Notes: generated by a model from the letters alone, not told the origin. 64,000 nucleotides of DNA from Fictibacillus enclensis (GCF_001457035.1 NZ_KQ758618.1:434001-498000); one strand, 5' to 3'; counted from the stretch's first letter, positions 32,585 to 42,579 are shown. Numbers and translations: made by a program.

Positions 32585-32613
32585 TAAAACCCCTGACGAG
32601 TCAGGGGTTTTTT
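32585..32613 (+). terminator. Native yutM terminator, displaced by the element
   Basis: AAAACCCCTGAC / GTCAGGGGTTTTTT right behind the attR gene fragment. Confidence 0.85.
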
Positions 32614-32676
32614 ATGCGAACATTTTAATCCCGCTGTGAATACCTTTGTATCATTAAAGGAGGAAGCATAGCGGGA

Positions 32677-32946
32677 ATGACAAAATATATTGTTGAAGTG
32701 AGAAGACAATTAAAAAACAGGCCGGGCCTTACCGTTGAAATCGAGTTCCCAACACAAGAAGAAGCCGAAGCCTATATTCAAACGGTGTATGATGATTATG
32801 TAAAAGGACAGGAAGATCAAGTGGATTATGAAACCCTCACATACAGTGAAGAACAGTTTCAAAAAGAAATCCTTGTCCGCAAAAGGAATGAAAAAGGAAA
32901 AACCATTTTCTGTCTATTGCTTACAACCTACATGAAAACTATGTGA
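32677..32946 (+). CDS. Small conserved-looking core protein, unknown
   Basis: An 89-residue acidic protein: MTKYIVEVRRQLKNRPG, then an amphipathic helix (FPTQEEAEAYIQTVYDDYV) and a basic hydrophobic end. AAAGGAGG is upstream, though spaced 13 bases. I do not recognise a family. It is the first chromosomal gene after the element. Confidence 0.55.
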   Translation: MTKYIVEVRRQLKNRPGLTVEIEFPTQEEAEAYIQTVYDDYVKGQEDQVDYETLTYSEEQFQKEILVRKRNEKGKTIFCLLLTTYMKTM

Positions 32947-32950
32947 ATGA

Positions 32951-33112
32951 TTAATTCCCCAAAAATAAAAGAAAAACAAGGCCCGCCAAGTCAGAAAGAA
33001 TGGAGCCTCCCACATACAGCCACTTTTTCCGGCCAACATGGCGGCTACTTGCCATCATGAGTCCTGTCCCCAGTATAAAGAATACAATACCGATGATAAT
33101 GAAGATGTTCAT
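32951..33112 (-). CDS. Small membrane protein, two hydrophobic segments
   Basis: A 53-residue protein starting MNIFIIIGIVFFILGTGLMM behind AAAAAGGAG, with a polar turn SSRHVGRKKW and a second segment GLVFLLFLGN. The longer frame to 33157 passes through a terminator hairpin. Unknown function. Confidence 0.5.
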   Translation of the reverse strand: MNIFIIIGIVFFILGTGLMMASSRHVGRKKWLYVGGSILSDLAGLVFLLFLGN

Positions 33113-33137
33113 AAAGAAAAACTCCTTTTTCAATAAA

Positions 33138-33166
33138 AAAACCCGGTGCGCCAACACCGGGTTATC
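33138..33166 (-). terminator. Terminator of the upstream reverse-strand gene
   Basis: AACCCGGTG / CACCGGGTT with TTTTTTT on the minus strand. Confidence 0.75.
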
Positions 33167-33240
33167 GTTATGGGTTTATGAGCAGCACTTGTCTGCTACA
33201 GCTAGTATAACACACACGCTTTGTGATACCAACTGTTAAT

Positions 33241-33411
33241 TCAATCCAGTGCGCGCTCGACTTCCTGCAACAGCTGTTTCAGCTTGGGCAGTGCTTCTTT
33301 CACATCTTCCAGAAATGATTCATCAGAAATGTGAAGAGTCGCCGTCTTCCGCTGTAGCTCCTGAAGCAGCTCAGCCACCTCAATTTCATCTTCGGTCCAT
33401 TGACGGTTCAA
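33241..33411 (-). CDS. 56-residue helical protein
   Basis: TTG start with AAAAGGAGG 12 bases upstream. Acidic amphipathic helices: NRQWTEDEIEVAELLQELQ, then FLEDVKEALPKLKQLLQEVE. Clean stop, own terminator at 33138. No family recognised; likely missed by gene finders because of length and start codon. Confidence 0.5.
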   Translation of the reverse strand: MNRQWTEDEIEVAELLQELQRKTATLHISDESFLEDVKEALPKLKQLLQEVERALD

Positions 33412-33468
33412 ATTCGTCTCATTCCTCCTTTTCGCACATTAAAGAGCCGGCGTTAACCGGCTCGGAAA

Positions 33469-34449
33469 TTAAAACAAGCTTGTGCTGTGCTGGGGCTGTG
33501 TTTTTGCTTTTGGATCAATATACGTTTTTGCATTGTTCACAGCAGTAGGGGCTTCCCCAAATCCGGCAGCAATCAGTTTAACTTTGCCATCATAGGTACA
33601 AATATCACCGGCGGCGTAAATGCCAGGAATACTTGTTTCCATTTTGGAATTGACAATAATGGAATTGCGTTCAATATTAAGGCCCCAGTTCTTGATTGGA
33701 CCAAGAGAGGACACGAAGCCATAGTTGACAATAACCGCGTCCACTTCGACTTTTTCTTCCACATCTTCGTTTTCTAAAAGAACATGGGTGATCTTTTCAT
33801 TATCGTGGATCAATTCTTTGATCTGATAGGGTGTTTTCACCTTCACAGATGAATTGAAGAGCTGTTCTACGCTGTGCTCGTGAGCACGGAATTTGGCACG
33901 CCTGTGGGTCAGTGTCACCTCTTCGGCAATCGGTTCAAGCATAAGAGACCAATCGAGTGCAGAATCACCGCCGCCGGCCACGAGAACTTTTTTGCCGGCA
34001 AAAGCTTGGAGGTCGTTAACAAAATAAAGGAGTGATTTTCCTTCAAACTGTTTCGCGTTCTCCAGTTCAATTCGTCTTGGCTGAAAAGCCCCAACGCCTG
34101 CTGTGATGATGACCGCTTTTGAATAATGCGTGTCTTTATCTGTGGTCAGTTCGAAGTGGTCTTCTTTTTTCTCCACGGTCTGAACCGATTCCTCAAGCAC
34201 CACATCAGGGTTAAATTGTTCAGCCTGGACTTTAAGGTTATTCACAAGATCCTGAGCCAGCACTTTAGGAAAACCGGCCACATCATAGATGTATTTTTCA
34301 GGGTATAAAGCGGAAAGCTGTCCGCCAAGCTGAGGCATGCTTTCAATAATTTTAACCTTCATTTGCCGCATTCCACCATAGAACGCCGCAAACATACCGG
34401 TGGGACCGCCGCCGATTATCGTAATATCATACAGATTTTCTTCCGTCAT
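33469..34449 (-). CDS. yumC: Ferredoxin-NADP+ reductase (TrxR-like) YumC
   Basis: A 326-residue flavoprotein. FAD loop [17 protein letters not shown], central NADPH loop [13 protein letters not shown], and C-terminal [14 protein letters not shown]. The thioredoxin reductase CxxC pair is absent, which separates this FNR family. It transfers electrons between NADPH and ferredoxin or flavodoxin. It is reverse-oriented and divergent from yumB, the same pairing as in B. subtilis. Confidence 0.9.
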   Translation of the reverse strand: MTEENLYDITIIGGGPTGMFAAFYGGMRQMKVKIIESMPQLGGQLSALYPEKYIYDVAGFPKVLAQDLVNNLKVQAEQFNPDVVLEESVQTVEKKEDHFELTTDKDTHYSKAVIITAGVGAFQPRRIELENAKQFEGKSLLYFVNDLQAFAGKKVLVAGGGDSALDWSLMLEPIAEEVTLTHRRAKFRAHEHSVEQLFNSSVKVKTPYQIKELIHDNEKITHVLLENEDVEEKVEVDAVIVNYGFVSSLGPIKNWGLNIERNSIIVNSKMETSIPGIYAAGDICTYDGKVKLIAAGFGEAPTAVNNAKTYIDPKAKTQPQHSTSLF

Positions 34450-34797
34450 TTTTCCACCCCCGGGGTAATTTACTCTCCCTTCATTATAGATAGAAAGTGT
34501 ATGAAAAGAAAGGATAATACCATATTCGCCAATCCATCAAAACCCTTATGGGACTTGAAAGGGCTTTTATCTTGTTTTATTAAAAATTATGCGCTCCGTT
34601 TATTAAAATTTTCTTAAAAACGGTTGAAACTTGTCCGGAAAAGGAATAAGATTATAGAGGAAAAAATATGGTGAAATTGTGACAATTTTCGTCTTTATCT
34701 ATCCTACTACGTGAAATACGTCACAAACTTTTTTGGCCTTTCATATTTCAATCCATGTTAGGTCAAACTAAAAAAAATCTGAAGTGGAAGTGATCAT
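34450..34797. other. Divergent yumC-yumB control region
   Basis: No gene. It contains a hairpin AAAACCCTT / AAGGGCTTTT (34539-34568) of unclear use and the Rex-like site at 34709-34727. AT-rich promoter sequence for yumB fills the rest. Confidence 0.5.
34709..34727. promoter_or_regulatory. Candidate Rex operator upstream of yumB
   Basis: ACGTGAAATACGTCACAAA fits the redox sensor consensus TTGTGAAATA..TCACAA in the right half and most of the left. Rex represses NADH dehydrogenase genes in Bacillus, which suits the downstream gene. Motif match only. Confidence 0.4.
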
Positions 34798-36000
34798 ATG
34801 AGTAAGCCAAAAATTTTGATTATTGGTGGAGGATATGGCGGTATGATGTCCGCTGTACGACTGGAGAAAGAGCTTGGATTGAACAATGCTGAGATTACGC
34901 TTGTAAACAAGCACAACTATCACTACCAAACAACATGGTTGCACGAAAACGCAGCCGGTACGTTGCACCATGACCGTACACGTATCATGATCGATGACAT
35001 CATTGATACAAATAAAATCAACTTTGTACAAGATACAGTAGTTGAAATCAAAAAAGACGAAAAGCGTGTCATTCTCCAAAATGGTGAATTAACATACGAT
35101 TACCTTGTTATTGCTCTTGGATCTGACCCTGAAACATTCGGTATCCAAGGACTTAAGGAAAATGCAATGAGCATTCGAAGCATTAACTCTGTTCGTGAGA
35201 TCCGCGAGCATATCGATTATAATTTTGCCCGTTACAACAATGAAGGACAAAAACAGGAACTCATCAATATTGTTGTCGGCGGTGCTGGCTTTACTGGTAT
35301 CGAGTTTGTCGGTGAATTGGCAGACCGAGTTCCTGAACTCTGCAAGGAATATGATATTCCACGTGAAAAAGTACGCATCATCAACATTGAAGCAGCACCA
35401 AATGTACTGCCAGGATTTGATGAAGAACTTGTGGAATACGCAATTAATAATCTTGAACGCCGTGGTGTGGAATTCCTTGTGAACACTCCAATTAAAGAGT
35501 GTAACGAAGACGGAGTACTTCTTGCATCTGGTGAAGAAATCAAGGCTGCAACCGTTGTTTGGACGGGTGGAGTGCGCGGTAACCATCTTGTGGAAGAAGC
35601 TGGCTTTGAAACCATGCGCGGACGTGTAAAAGTGGACAAAGACCTTCGCATGCCTGGTTATGAATATATCTTCGTAGTTGGTGACTGTGCGTTAATTATT
35701 AATGAAGAGATCAACCGCCCTTATCCTCCAACTGCACAGATTGCAATCCAGCAGGCATATACCCTCGCGCGCAACCTGAAAACGTTGATCAATGGCGGAG
35801 GAAAGATGGAAGAATTCACTTTTGACAACAAAGGTACAGTAGCTTCTCTTGGTAAAGGTGAAGCGATTGGAGTAGTCGGAAACAAGAAGTTGTTCGGTTC
35901 CACTGCTTCAGCAATGAAAAAAGTCATTGATAACCGTTACCTCTTCTTGCTTGGGGGCGTACCAATGGTCGTTAAAAAAGGTAAGCTTAAATTATTTTAA
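34798..36000 (+). CDS. yumB: Type II NADH dehydrogenase-like YumB
   Basis: A 400-residue membrane-associated flavoenzyme that passes electrons from NADH to quinone without pumping protons. FAD loop [18 protein letters not shown], second loop [18 protein letters not shown]-terminal FVVGDCALI, then the quinone-site segment [18 protein letters not shown] and a hydrophobic tail. Start ATG follows GTGGAAGTG. Terminator at 36022. Confidence 0.88.
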   Translation: MSKPKILIIGGGYGGMMSAVRLEKELGLNNAEITLVNKHNYHYQTTWLHENAAGTLHHDRTRIMIDDIIDTNKINFVQDTVVEIKKDEKRVILQNGELTYDYLVIALGSDPETFGIQGLKENAMSIRSINSVREIREHIDYNFARYNNEGQKQELINIVVGGAGFTGIEFVGELADRVPELCKEYDIPREKVRIINIEAAPNVLPGFDEELVEYAINNLERRGVEFLVNTPIKECNEDGVLLASGEEIKAATVVWTGGVRGNHLVEEAGFETMRGRVKVDKDLRMPGYEYIFVVGDCALIINEEINRPYPPTAQIAIQQAYTLARNLKTLINGGGKMEEFTFDNKGTVASLGKGEAIGVVGNKKLFGSTASAMKKVIDNRYLFLLGGVPMVVKKGKLKLF

Positions 36001-36021
36001 TTAGCATAACCAACATAGTAA

Positions 36022-36056
36022 AGCAGAGTTCCCTTCGGAGCTCTGTTTTTTTTATA
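36022..36056 (+). terminator. Terminator after yumB
   Basis: AGCAGAG / CTCTGTT stem with TTTTTTTT. Confidence 0.75.
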
Positions 36057-36095
36057 TAATAGAGCATAAAGGTATCGTGAAGGAGAGGTAGGGAC

Positions 36096-36578
36096 ATGAG
36101 TAATAAGAAAAACAGAGGCAGTGTTTGGCTCGCGGCAGCCGGACTCGTCATTCAGGATGGCAAATGGCTGATGGTCAAAAAGAATTACGGCGGGCTTAAA
36201 GGAAAGTGGTCCATTCCGGCAGGGTTTGTGAATGCCGGTGAGACAGTGGATGAAGCGGCAGTCCGAGAGGTAAAAGAAGAAACGGGAATGGCAAGCCGGC
36301 CAGTTGGAATCCTGGGAGTAAGAACAGGTGTGATCAATCATGAAATCAGTGACAACATGGTTATTTTTCTTCTTGAACCTGAAGGAGGATCCCTCATTCC
36401 GCAGGATAGAGAAATCCAGGAGGCGCAGTTTTTGAGTCCTGAGGAACTGCGGAATGATCCGGCAACTTCGGTTATGGTTCACCATTTTCTAAATGAAAAA
36501 GAATCAGCCCTGTTGGAGCACATTAACCCTGGTGATATTTTTGGGTACACTTCTTATAAAATATTTGATAACCGATGA
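36096..36578 (+). CDS. Nudix hydrolase
   Basis: A 160-residue Nudix enzyme with an intact box [20 protein letters not shown] followed by TG. It hydrolyses a nucleoside diphosphate linked to another moiety; the substrate is not evident. RBS AAGGAGAGG. It is monocistronic between yumB and yuiA. Confidence 0.85.
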   Translation: MSNKKNRGSVWLAAAGLVIQDGKWLMVKKNYGGLKGKWSIPAGFVNAGETVDEAAVREVKEETGMASRPVGILGVRTGVINHEISDNMVIFLLEPEGGSLIPQDREIQEAQFLSPEELRNDPATSVMVHHFLNEKESALLEHINPGDIFGYTSYKIFDNR

Positions 36579-36720
36579 TATTGTAAGAAAATCGTACAAA
36601 GATTCAGATATTTATTGATGTTTGCGCTTACATAGGCGATATGAACGAAAATGCCACCTTTTCAAGTTTTCCGTTTCCTGTTATATTATCAGAAAATTCA
36701 AACAAGGGGAGTGCCGTCTA

Positions 36721-36855
36721 ATGACAACATCCACTCGTACAAAAACACAAGAGAAGTGCCAATACTGTGAAGGAAAAGGCTATTTCCAACTATTATTAGG
36801 TGGCTCAGAGACTTGTGAAGAGTGCTGCGGCAGCGGTAAAAAGAGAAAGGCATAA
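36721..36855 (+). CDS. yuiA: YuiA, DnaJ-like zinc-finger peptide
   Basis: A 44-residue protein: QYCEGKGYF and ECCGSG form two CxxCxGxG-like halves as in the DnaJ zinc finger. The start follows AAGGGGAG; the longer frame to 36622 has no RBS. YuiA has the same place in B. subtilis. Function unknown. Confidence 0.75.
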   Translation: MTTSTRTKTQEKCQYCEGKGYFQLLLGGSETCEECCGSGKKRKA

Positions 36856-36859
36856 TAAA

Positions 36860-36900
36860 GAAGAAGGAGCATCAGCAATCAGATGATGCTCCTCTTTTAT
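36860..36900 (+). terminator. Terminator after yuiA
   Basis: AGGAGCATCA / TGATGCTCCT stem and T-run. Confidence 0.8.
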
Positions 36901-36963
36901 TATCCTTATATTGACTTTAACCGCCTGTTTCAGTAAACTAGCTTTGAATACGGGGGTGAAGAA

Positions 36964-37281
36964 ATGTATTTACCGCAGTTGTTTATTTCCATGCTTTTAT
37001 TTATTGTACTGTTCTTTGGAATCGGTTTCCTTTTAAACATGCTGTTGCGCTCGACATGGGTAATGGCTGTGATTTATCCCGTTGTCGTTGTCATGATTGT
37101 GGATCATGTTAAATTTTTTACATATTTCTCAAGTCCGGCAAAAAGCTTTTCTCAGCTTGGACAGGACTTTATTCATTTGCAAGCGGTCGATATCGCTATT
37201 CTGGCATGCGGGATGATTGGGGCCATGATGGCCGGAGTTGCCATCCGTATGCTGCGGGTAAGAGGATATCAAATGTTTTAG
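36964..37281 (+). CDS. yuiB: YuiB membrane protein
   Basis: A 105-residue protein with three hydrophobic segments ([53 protein letters not shown]). Recognised as YuiB by sequence and its position between yuiA and yuiC. Function unknown. RBS GGGGGTGAAG. Confidence 0.75.
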   Translation: MYLPQLFISMLLFIVLFFGIGFLLNMLLRSTWVMAVIYPVVVVMIVDHVKFFTYFSSPAKSFSQLGQDFIHLQAVDIAILACGMIGAMMAGVAIRMLRVRGYQMF

Positions 37282-37382
37282 AATCTTCTGTTTACACAGG
37301 AAGGTTCTTTTTTTATGCCTACTTACCGCAGTATAAAATTTACTTCTCTTGGAAAATACTACGTGAAGAGAGGAGTGAGGGT

Positions 37383-38078
37383 TTGCGTTATCTCATAAAG
37401 AGTGCCAAAAGGCTAATGATGACTGTGCTATTGGTGTGGGCCATTCTTGCTACCTTGTCTTCCATATCAGGAGTAGAAGCAGCAGATGTCTCACACTGGG
37501 CAGCCGTAAGCCTGCAGGAACCGCAAAAGAATATTTTCGAGCGTGCAGGAACTAAAACGATTCTGGTTTTGTCCCAAGCCATGGAAAAGACTACCGGCAT
37601 ATGGGCGCATGAATTTAAGGTGAATGCGGAGTCATTGGCCCCGAAAGAGACAGCCTTGGATCAATTTGATGTTTCACCTTATCCATCGGTTAAAGTAACC
37701 GCCACCGGTTATACTGCCGGGGTGGAATCCACCGGTAAAAGCAAAGCACATCCTGCTTACGGAATTACCAAATCAGGACTCAGGGTCAAGCGGGACCTTT
37801 ATTCTACAATCGCAGCGGATACGAACATCTTTCCGATTGGCACCATCCTGTTTATACCGGGCTACGGTTTTGGTGTGGTTGCTGATACCGGTTCAGCCAT
37901 TAAGGGCAGAAAGATAGATTTGTATTTTGAAACGATTAAGGATGTTTATGAAAAGTGGGGCAAGAAAACCTTGAGCGTGTATGTCGTCCAAAAAGGGTCC
38001 GGCAAACTAACCGAAAAGGAACTGAAAACATGGAACGAACAGAAATCCATGCAGCATTATCGTAAACAATTATATTAA
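37383..38078 (+). CDS. yuiC: YuiC, 3D-domain peptidoglycan hydrolase-like
   Basis: A 231-residue secreted protein. N-terminal signal ([19 protein letters not shown], cut near VEA-AD). C-terminal 3D domain (about residues 105-215) with VTATGYTAG and the three-aspartate motif [17 protein letters not shown], the MltA-like double-psi barrel. YuiC-type proteins are lytic transglycosylases. TTG 37383 with GAGAGGAGTGAGG is the start; the longer frame to 37206 overlaps yuiB. Confidence 0.8.
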   Translation: MRYLIKSAKRLMMTVLLVWAILATLSSISGVEAADVSHWAAVSLQEPQKNIFERAGTKTILVLSQAMEKTTGIWAHEFKVNAESLAPKETALDQFDVSPYPSVKVTATGYTAGVESTGKSKAHPAYGITKSGLRVKRDLYSTIAADTNIFPIGTILFIPGYGFGVVADTGSAIKGRKIDLYFETIKDVYEKWGKKTLSVYVVQKGSGKLTEKELKTWNEQKSMQHYRKQLY

Positions 38079-38079
38079 A

Positions 38080-38113
38080 AAAAGCTTCAAGCGCGATGGC
38101 TTGAAGCTTTTTG
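38080..38113. terminator. Terminator between yuiC and the BtuF-like gene
   Basis: AAAGCTTCAAGC / GCTTGAAGCTTT stem with T-runs in both directions. Confidence 0.85.
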
Positions 38114-38115
38114 CT

Positions 38116-38910
38116 TTAATTAGCCGTTTGGGTGGGCTGTTTCCGCTTCCATAATACTTGATGCAGCTTTTGCAGTCCGTCGATCAGACGAGGGGATGGC
38201 CGGCAAAAAAGGTGCTCATCAAGAATATGCACCTTATTCGCCTTGACCGCCCGCAGCTCTGACCAGCCTGGACGTTTTTCCAGTACTTCCGGTTTCACTT
38301 TTTGTTTTCTTACACCTACCCAAGCGATGCAAATCTCGTCAGGATCACGTTTGATTACATCTTCCCAGGTGGTCTGGATGCTTGGCTGCTCCATATCCTC
38401 AAATACGTTAACCGCTCCAGCCAAGTGGGAGATCTGGGTCAGCCAATTTTGCTTTCCTGGTGTAAATACAGGTTTTGGCCACCATTCCCAGTAAAGCTTC
38501 TTCTTTTCTTTAACACACGCAGCGAACGTTTTGTATTCATTTATCAATTCTTTATATTGAGAAACAAGGTAATCCGCACGCTTTTCGACACCTGTTCTTC
38601 GGCCGAGGTCGTTTAGATCCTCTGCAATGTCTTCGAGCGTGTTTGGGTTGTACACGACATGTGGAATGTTGCGCCGTTCCAACTCAGCGATGTTTTTTTC
38701 CATTCCCGGAACACTTAGGGAAGCGATCACAAGATCCGGCTTTAATTCTTCCACCATATCCATATTGATCGACAGATCCGGGCCCACCTTCGGCAGCGTC
38801 CGGACCCGTTCCGGCCAGTCGGAAAAATCGTCAACAGCCACCAGCTGTTCCGTTAACCCCAAATAATCAACAAGCTCAGTATTGCTCGGACAGATAGACA
38901 CTAATCTCAT
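38116..38910 (-). CDS. BtuF-like periplasmic-binding-fold protein
   Basis: A 264-residue protein of the class III substrate-binding fold (MRLVSICPSNTELVDYLGL start, LSVPGMEKNIAELERRNIP, LAGAVNVFED). It resembles cobalamin- or siderophore-binding proteins, yet it has no signal peptide or lipobox and no ABC transporter genes beside it. A cytoplasmic role is therefore likely. It lies just downstream of yuiD. Confidence 0.7.
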   Translation of the reverse strand: MRLVSICPSNTELVDYLGLTEQLVAVDDFSDWPERVRTLPKVGPDLSINMDMVEELKPDLVIASLSVPGMEKNIAELERRNIPHVVYNPNTLEDIAEDLNDLGRRTGVEKRADYLVSQYKELINEYKTFAACVKEKKKLYWEWWPKPVFTPGKQNWLTQISHLAGAVNVFEDMEQPSIQTTWEDVIKRDPDEICIAWVGVRKQKVKPEVLEKRPGWSELRAVKANKVHILDEHLFCRPSPRLIDGLQKLHQVLWKRKQPTQTAN

Positions 38911-38923
38911 GAATCTTCACCCC

Positions 38924-39406
38924 TTAAATAACGAAGAAAAGCCAGTATACAATCAGTGTTTGGACAATCCCAAGCAAGGCGCCGTAAAATACTTCGTCTG
39001 GCTGATGTCCAAGAAGCTCCTTTAATTGCTTGTGCTTTTCTTTTACGTCGGTTTTTTTCATTGCTTGGCTGACTTCCACATGCTCGCGAAAATCAGTTAC
39101 TAACTTATTCAATACGGCTGCTTGTTCTCCTGCATGCCACCGTATTCCTTTTGCATCATACATGACAATGATGGCAAACATGCAAGCTACGGCGAATATC
39201 GAGCTGCCCAAGCCTTCTCTAAGAGCAACTCCAGTTGCAAGCCCGGTAACTGCGGCAGAGTGTGAACTTGGCATCCCTCCTGTACTGATAAACAAATCCC
39301 ATCTCACTTGTTTTGTCTCCAGGTACGTAATTGGTATTTTTAAAAATTGAGCCATTAATATTCCTAATAAGGAAGCAAGTAAAGGAAAATTAAAAAACAG
39401 GTCCAT
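38924..39406 (-). CDS. yuiD: YuiD, divergent PAP2-family membrane protein
   Basis: A 160-residue membrane protein of the acid phosphatase/vanadium-dependent haloperoxidase-related family. GGMPSSHSAAVTGLATG is the PAP2-like PSxH motif and YDAKGIRWHAGEQA the second. Substrate unknown. It is upstream of and co-directional with the BtuF-like gene, with a 13-bp gap. Confidence 0.82.
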   Translation of the reverse strand: MDLFFNFPLLASLLGILMAQFLKIPITYLETKQVRWDLFISTGGMPSSHSAAVTGLATGVALREGLGSSIFAVACMFAIIVMYDAKGIRWHAGEQAAVLNKLVTDFREHVEVSQAMKKTDVKEKHKQLKELLGHQPDEVFYGALLGIVQTLIVYWLFFVI

Positions 39407-39571
39407 AGATCGTCTCCTCGCAGCCTTTTTTCTACAAAGTATAGAGATAAGTTTGTTCTAATGCTCTCATAATACCCTTTTTTTTCTGTCTGCAATCTTG
39501 TTGTTCAGTGGGGAAAAAATAAAGTGATGCAGAAGCAATTTGGTATGATAGGAATGAAAGCAGGTGGGGGA

Positions 39572-39958
39572 ATGAACTATCCAATGGAGTACTATCAGTT
39601 TTTTATATCATTCAATGAAGGAGACTACTATACCTGCCATGATCTCCTTGAGGAAATGTGGATGACGGATAAAAGCAATTATTTTTTGAAGGGGCTGCTG
39701 CAAATGTCAGTGGCTGTGTATCATTACGAATATGGAAATGTAAAGGGAGCCCGAGTCATGATGGAGGCAGCCCGTCATTATTTAACAGACTATCGTCCGT
39801 TTCATTGGGGATTGGATTTGGAGCATGTTTATAATTTTATTGTAGAGTGCTTGAGGAGAATGCCAAAACAGATAAACATGGTTTCGTTTGAAGAGGTGGA
39901 TTCCTTGCCGGTCCTGCCGGAGCTGATCCTGCTACTAAAAGAGAACGAAGAAGAATAA
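39572..39958 (+). CDS. DUF309 family protein
   Basis: A 128-residue helical protein with the DUF309 signature CHDLLEEMWM and a second helix pair (LKGLLQMSVAVYHYEYGN). GGTGGGGGA is directly before ATG 39572; the longer frame to 39524 lacks an RBS. Function unknown. It is co-directional with pepA, 35 bp upstream. Confidence 0.75.
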   Translation: MNYPMEYYQFFISFNEGDYYTCHDLLEEMWMTDKSNYFLKGLLQMSVAVYHYEYGNVKGARVMMEAARHYLTDYRPFHWGLDLEHVYNFIVECLRRMPKQINMVSFEEVDSLPVLPELILLLKENEEE

Positions 39959-39993
39959 ACTGAATTTAACACACCTCGCAAAGGAGGATTTGC

Positions 39994-41490
39994 ATGTTTA
40001 CGATAAAAGAAAACTGGAAGAAAGCAGATACAGAGGAAGCGCTGCTTGTCGGCCTTTGGGCCGATTATAAAAAATTGGAAGGCATTCCTGCAGAGCTGGA
40101 TAAAGCGTTCAACGGCCACATTACACAGCTTTTGCGAGAAGGGGATATACTGACACATGCCAAGTCTGTAACCAAGGTCCATACATTCGGAATCGTCGGA
40201 GCCAAGCGGATCTACTTTATAGGGTTAGGGCGCCGGAATGAAGCAAAGTATGAAACGATGAGAGAGGCTTTTGGGAGAGCGGTGGGGCAGCTTACCCGGG
40301 AAAAACGGGAAAAGGCGGCCATTGTAATGGAAACCTTTGAAAATGAGAGGATTGCTCCTGAAAGGCTCGCACATGCTTTGGCTGAAGCCGTCACTGCGGC
40401 CAGCTACGCATTTGAAAATTACAAAGAACGAACCAACGAGCGGGACAAAAAGCTTACAGAGATCAGGGTCTACAGTTCCGACAGCCGGACGGGGAATGGG
40501 CTTTCGACCGGTTACGCCTTTGGAACAGGAGTCAATACGGCACGCAACCTCATCAATACACCAGGAAATCTGATGACCCCCACCGATTTGGCCCAGGCTG
40601 CCATGGGGATTGCAAGGAAATACAGGATGGACTATGAGATCCTCGAGCGGGAAGATATGGAGCGGCTTGGCATGGGGGCGCTTCTTGCTGTTTCACAAGG
40701 ATCGGAGGAACCGCCTAAATTGATTACGGTCAAATACAAGGGAAGGGACTCATGGGATCATGTGCTGGCCCTGGTTGGAAAAGGCCTTACCTTTGATTCG
40801 GGCGGGTATTCGATCAAGCCAGCATCCAATATGCATGAAATGAAAAGTGATATGGGAGGCAGCGCCGCAGTCCTCGGCGCCATGGAGATTGTCGGACAGC
40901 TAAAACCGCAAACCAATATCCTTTTTGTCATCCCCTCAAGTGAAAACCTCATTAACGGGAAAGCGATGAAACCGGGAGACGTTTTTACCTCACTCAGCGG
41001 TAAAACGATTGAAGTAAGAAATACGGATGCTGAGGGAAGGCTCATCCTGGCTGATGCCATATCATATGCGAAAGAAATGGGGGCCAATTATCTGGTAGAT
41101 GTGGCGACACTGACTGGAGGCGTAGTGGTCGCTTTAGGTGATACCACGACAGGAGCAGTGACAAATAACGAAGCTTTTTTTGAGCAGGTGAAGGCTTCAG
41201 CTGATCATGAGGGGGAATATCTTTGGCAGCTTCCCAGCCATCCTCATTTTAAAGAAATGCTGCGCTCAAGTGATGTGGCAGATTTGAATAATTCCACCGG
41301 ACGCCTGGGCCACGCCATCACCGGAGGTCTTTTTGTGGGAGAATTCGCAGGTGAAACTCCGTGGGTTCACCTCGATATCGCTGGAACGGCTTATTCGTCC
41401 AAACCATCAGCGCTCGGGCCAAAAGGGGCAACGGGAGTAATGGTAAGAACATTGGCAGGTTTAGCGATGAGCTTTCAAGATAAGGAATAG
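39994..41490 (+). CDS. pepA: Leucyl aminopeptidase (M17)
   Basis: A 498-residue cytosolic metallo-aminopeptidase. The family signature NTDAEGRL lies at about 343-350, and the metal ligands are in VGKGLTFDSGGYSIKP and MKSDMGGSA. The N-terminal macro-like domain is present, so it is full length. It removes N-terminal residues from peptides. RBS AAAGGAGG. Equivalent to YuiE in B. subtilis. Confidence 0.92.
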   Translation: MFTIKENWKKADTEEALLVGLWADYKKLEGIPAELDKAFNGHITQLLREGDILTHAKSVTKVHTFGIVGAKRIYFIGLGRRNEAKYETMREAFGRAVGQLTREKREKAAIVMETFENERIAPERLAHALAEAVTAASYAFENYKERTNERDKKLTEIRVYSSDSRTGNGLSTGYAFGTGVNTARNLINTPGNLMTPTDLAQAAMGIARKYRMDYEILEREDMERLGMGALLAVSQGSEEPPKLITVKYKGRDSWDHVLALVGKGLTFDSGGYSIKPASNMHEMKSDMGGSAAVLGAMEIVGQLKPQTNILFVIPSSENLINGKAMKPGDVFTSLSGKTIEVRNTDAEGRLILADAISYAKEMGANYLVDVATLTGGVVVALGDTTTGAVTNNEAFFEQVKASADHEGEYLWQLPSHPHFKEMLRSSDVADLNNSTGRLGHAITGGLFVGEFAGETPWVHLDIAGTAYSSKPSALGPKGATGVMVRTLAGLAMSFQDKE

Positions 41491-41501
41491 GAGTTACCAT
41501 T

Positions 41502-41532
41502 AAAAAGCATGGCACCTGTCATGCTTTTTTAC
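41502..41532 (+). terminator. Terminator after pepA
   Basis: AAAAGCATGGCA / TGTCATGCTTTTTT. Confidence 0.75.
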
Positions 41533-41587
41533 ATAAAATAAGGGCAAAGAAAAAGATTGCGGTAAGGAAAAGGCTATACTATAATAT

Positions 41588-41611
41588 AATTATTATCATT
41601 TTATAATAATT
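41588..41611. promoter_or_regulatory. Palindromic operator upstream of the CDF exporter
   Basis: AATTATTAT and ATAATAATT form a perfect 9-bp inverted repeat with a six-base spacer, 29 bp before the start codon. Its AT-rich form suits a metal-sensing repressor such as CzrA or a Fur-family protein; which one is unknown. Confidence 0.5.
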
Positions 41612-41640
41612 TTAAAATAATAAAGAAAGGGGACTCATTT

Positions 41641-42579
41641 ATGGCTGATTACGATTATCACCATCTCCCTCACGTAAAGGTGCAAAGCCGTTCAAAAAAG
41701 ACACTGTGGGTCACTTTGCTGTTAACCCTGTTTTTCACCATTGTTGAAGTGATCGGCGGTTTGATCTCCAATTCTCTGGCGCTTTTATCCGATTCAGCCC
41801 ACATGGTCTCCGACGTACTTGCATTAAGTTTAAGCATGCTCGCCATTTACCTTGCCACAAGGCAGCCAAACGCCAAATTCTCGTTTGGTTTTTTGCGTTT
41901 TGAAATTATTGCTTCATTCTTAAATGGTCTTGCGCTTGCCGTTATTGCTCTTGGGATTTTTATCGAAGGCATCAAGCGGTTTATCCATCCGGAAACCATT
42001 AACTTTCTGTTGATGCTCATCATTGCGTTCATTGGTTTGGTTGTCAATATTGTGCTTACTATTGTTTTGAGCCGCAGCATGAAGGAAGAAGAAAATCTAA
42101 ACGTAAAAAGTGCGCTTTGGCATTTTATCGGGGATCTTCTCAGCTCCATAGGTGTTATCTTGGCTGCTTTTCTGATAAAACTGACCAATTTTTACTTTTT
42201 TGATCCGCTGATCAGCTTGATCGTCGGAGCCATCATTTTTACTGGCGGTTTTAAGATTTTAAAAGAGTCCTATTTAATCTTGATGGAATCTGTTCCGGAA
42301 GGGCTGGATTTGGACGAAATCCGAGCGGATATTGCTAAAGTGGAAGGGGTAGAGGATGTACATGAGCTGCACCTATGGACCGTCACAACCGATCACCATT
42401 CCCTGACTGCCCACGTCTTTATTAATGAGCATATTCAGCCGTTTTGTGTCATTCTGGCCGTTAACGAAATGCTGAAAGAAAAGTACAAACTGAAGCATAC
42501 CACTGTCCAGATTGAACATGCCACGATCCACCATCATGGAGAATATGGAAAGCAGTTTTTAGAAGCACAAAAAACATAA
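41641..42579 (+). CDS. Cation diffusion facilitator (CzcD-like) metal exporter
   Basis: A 312-residue six-helix exporter. Metal-site motifs SDSAHMVSDVLAL (helix II) and HFIGDLLSS (helix V) carry the paired His/Asp residues, and a cytoplasmic domain with VHELHLWTVTTDHHSL follows. His-rich ends (DYDYHHLPH, IHHHGEYG). This arrangement fits Zn(II) or Co(II) export. RBS AAAGGGG. It is monocistronic, behind a palindromic operator. Confidence 0.88.
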   Translation: MADYDYHHLPHVKVQSRSKKTLWVTLLLTLFFTIVEVIGGLISNSLALLSDSAHMVSDVLALSLSMLAIYLATRQPNAKFSFGFLRFEIIASFLNGLALAVIALGIFIEGIKRFIHPETINFLLMLIIAFIGLVVNIVLTIVLSRSMKEEENLNVKSALWHFIGDLLSSIGVILAAFLIKLTNFYFFDPLISLIVGAIIFTGGFKILKESYLILMESVPEGLDLDEIRADIAKVEGVEDVHELHLWTVTTDHHSLTAHVFINEHIQPFCVILAVNEMLKEKYKLKHTTVQIEHATIHHHGEYGKQFLEAQKT

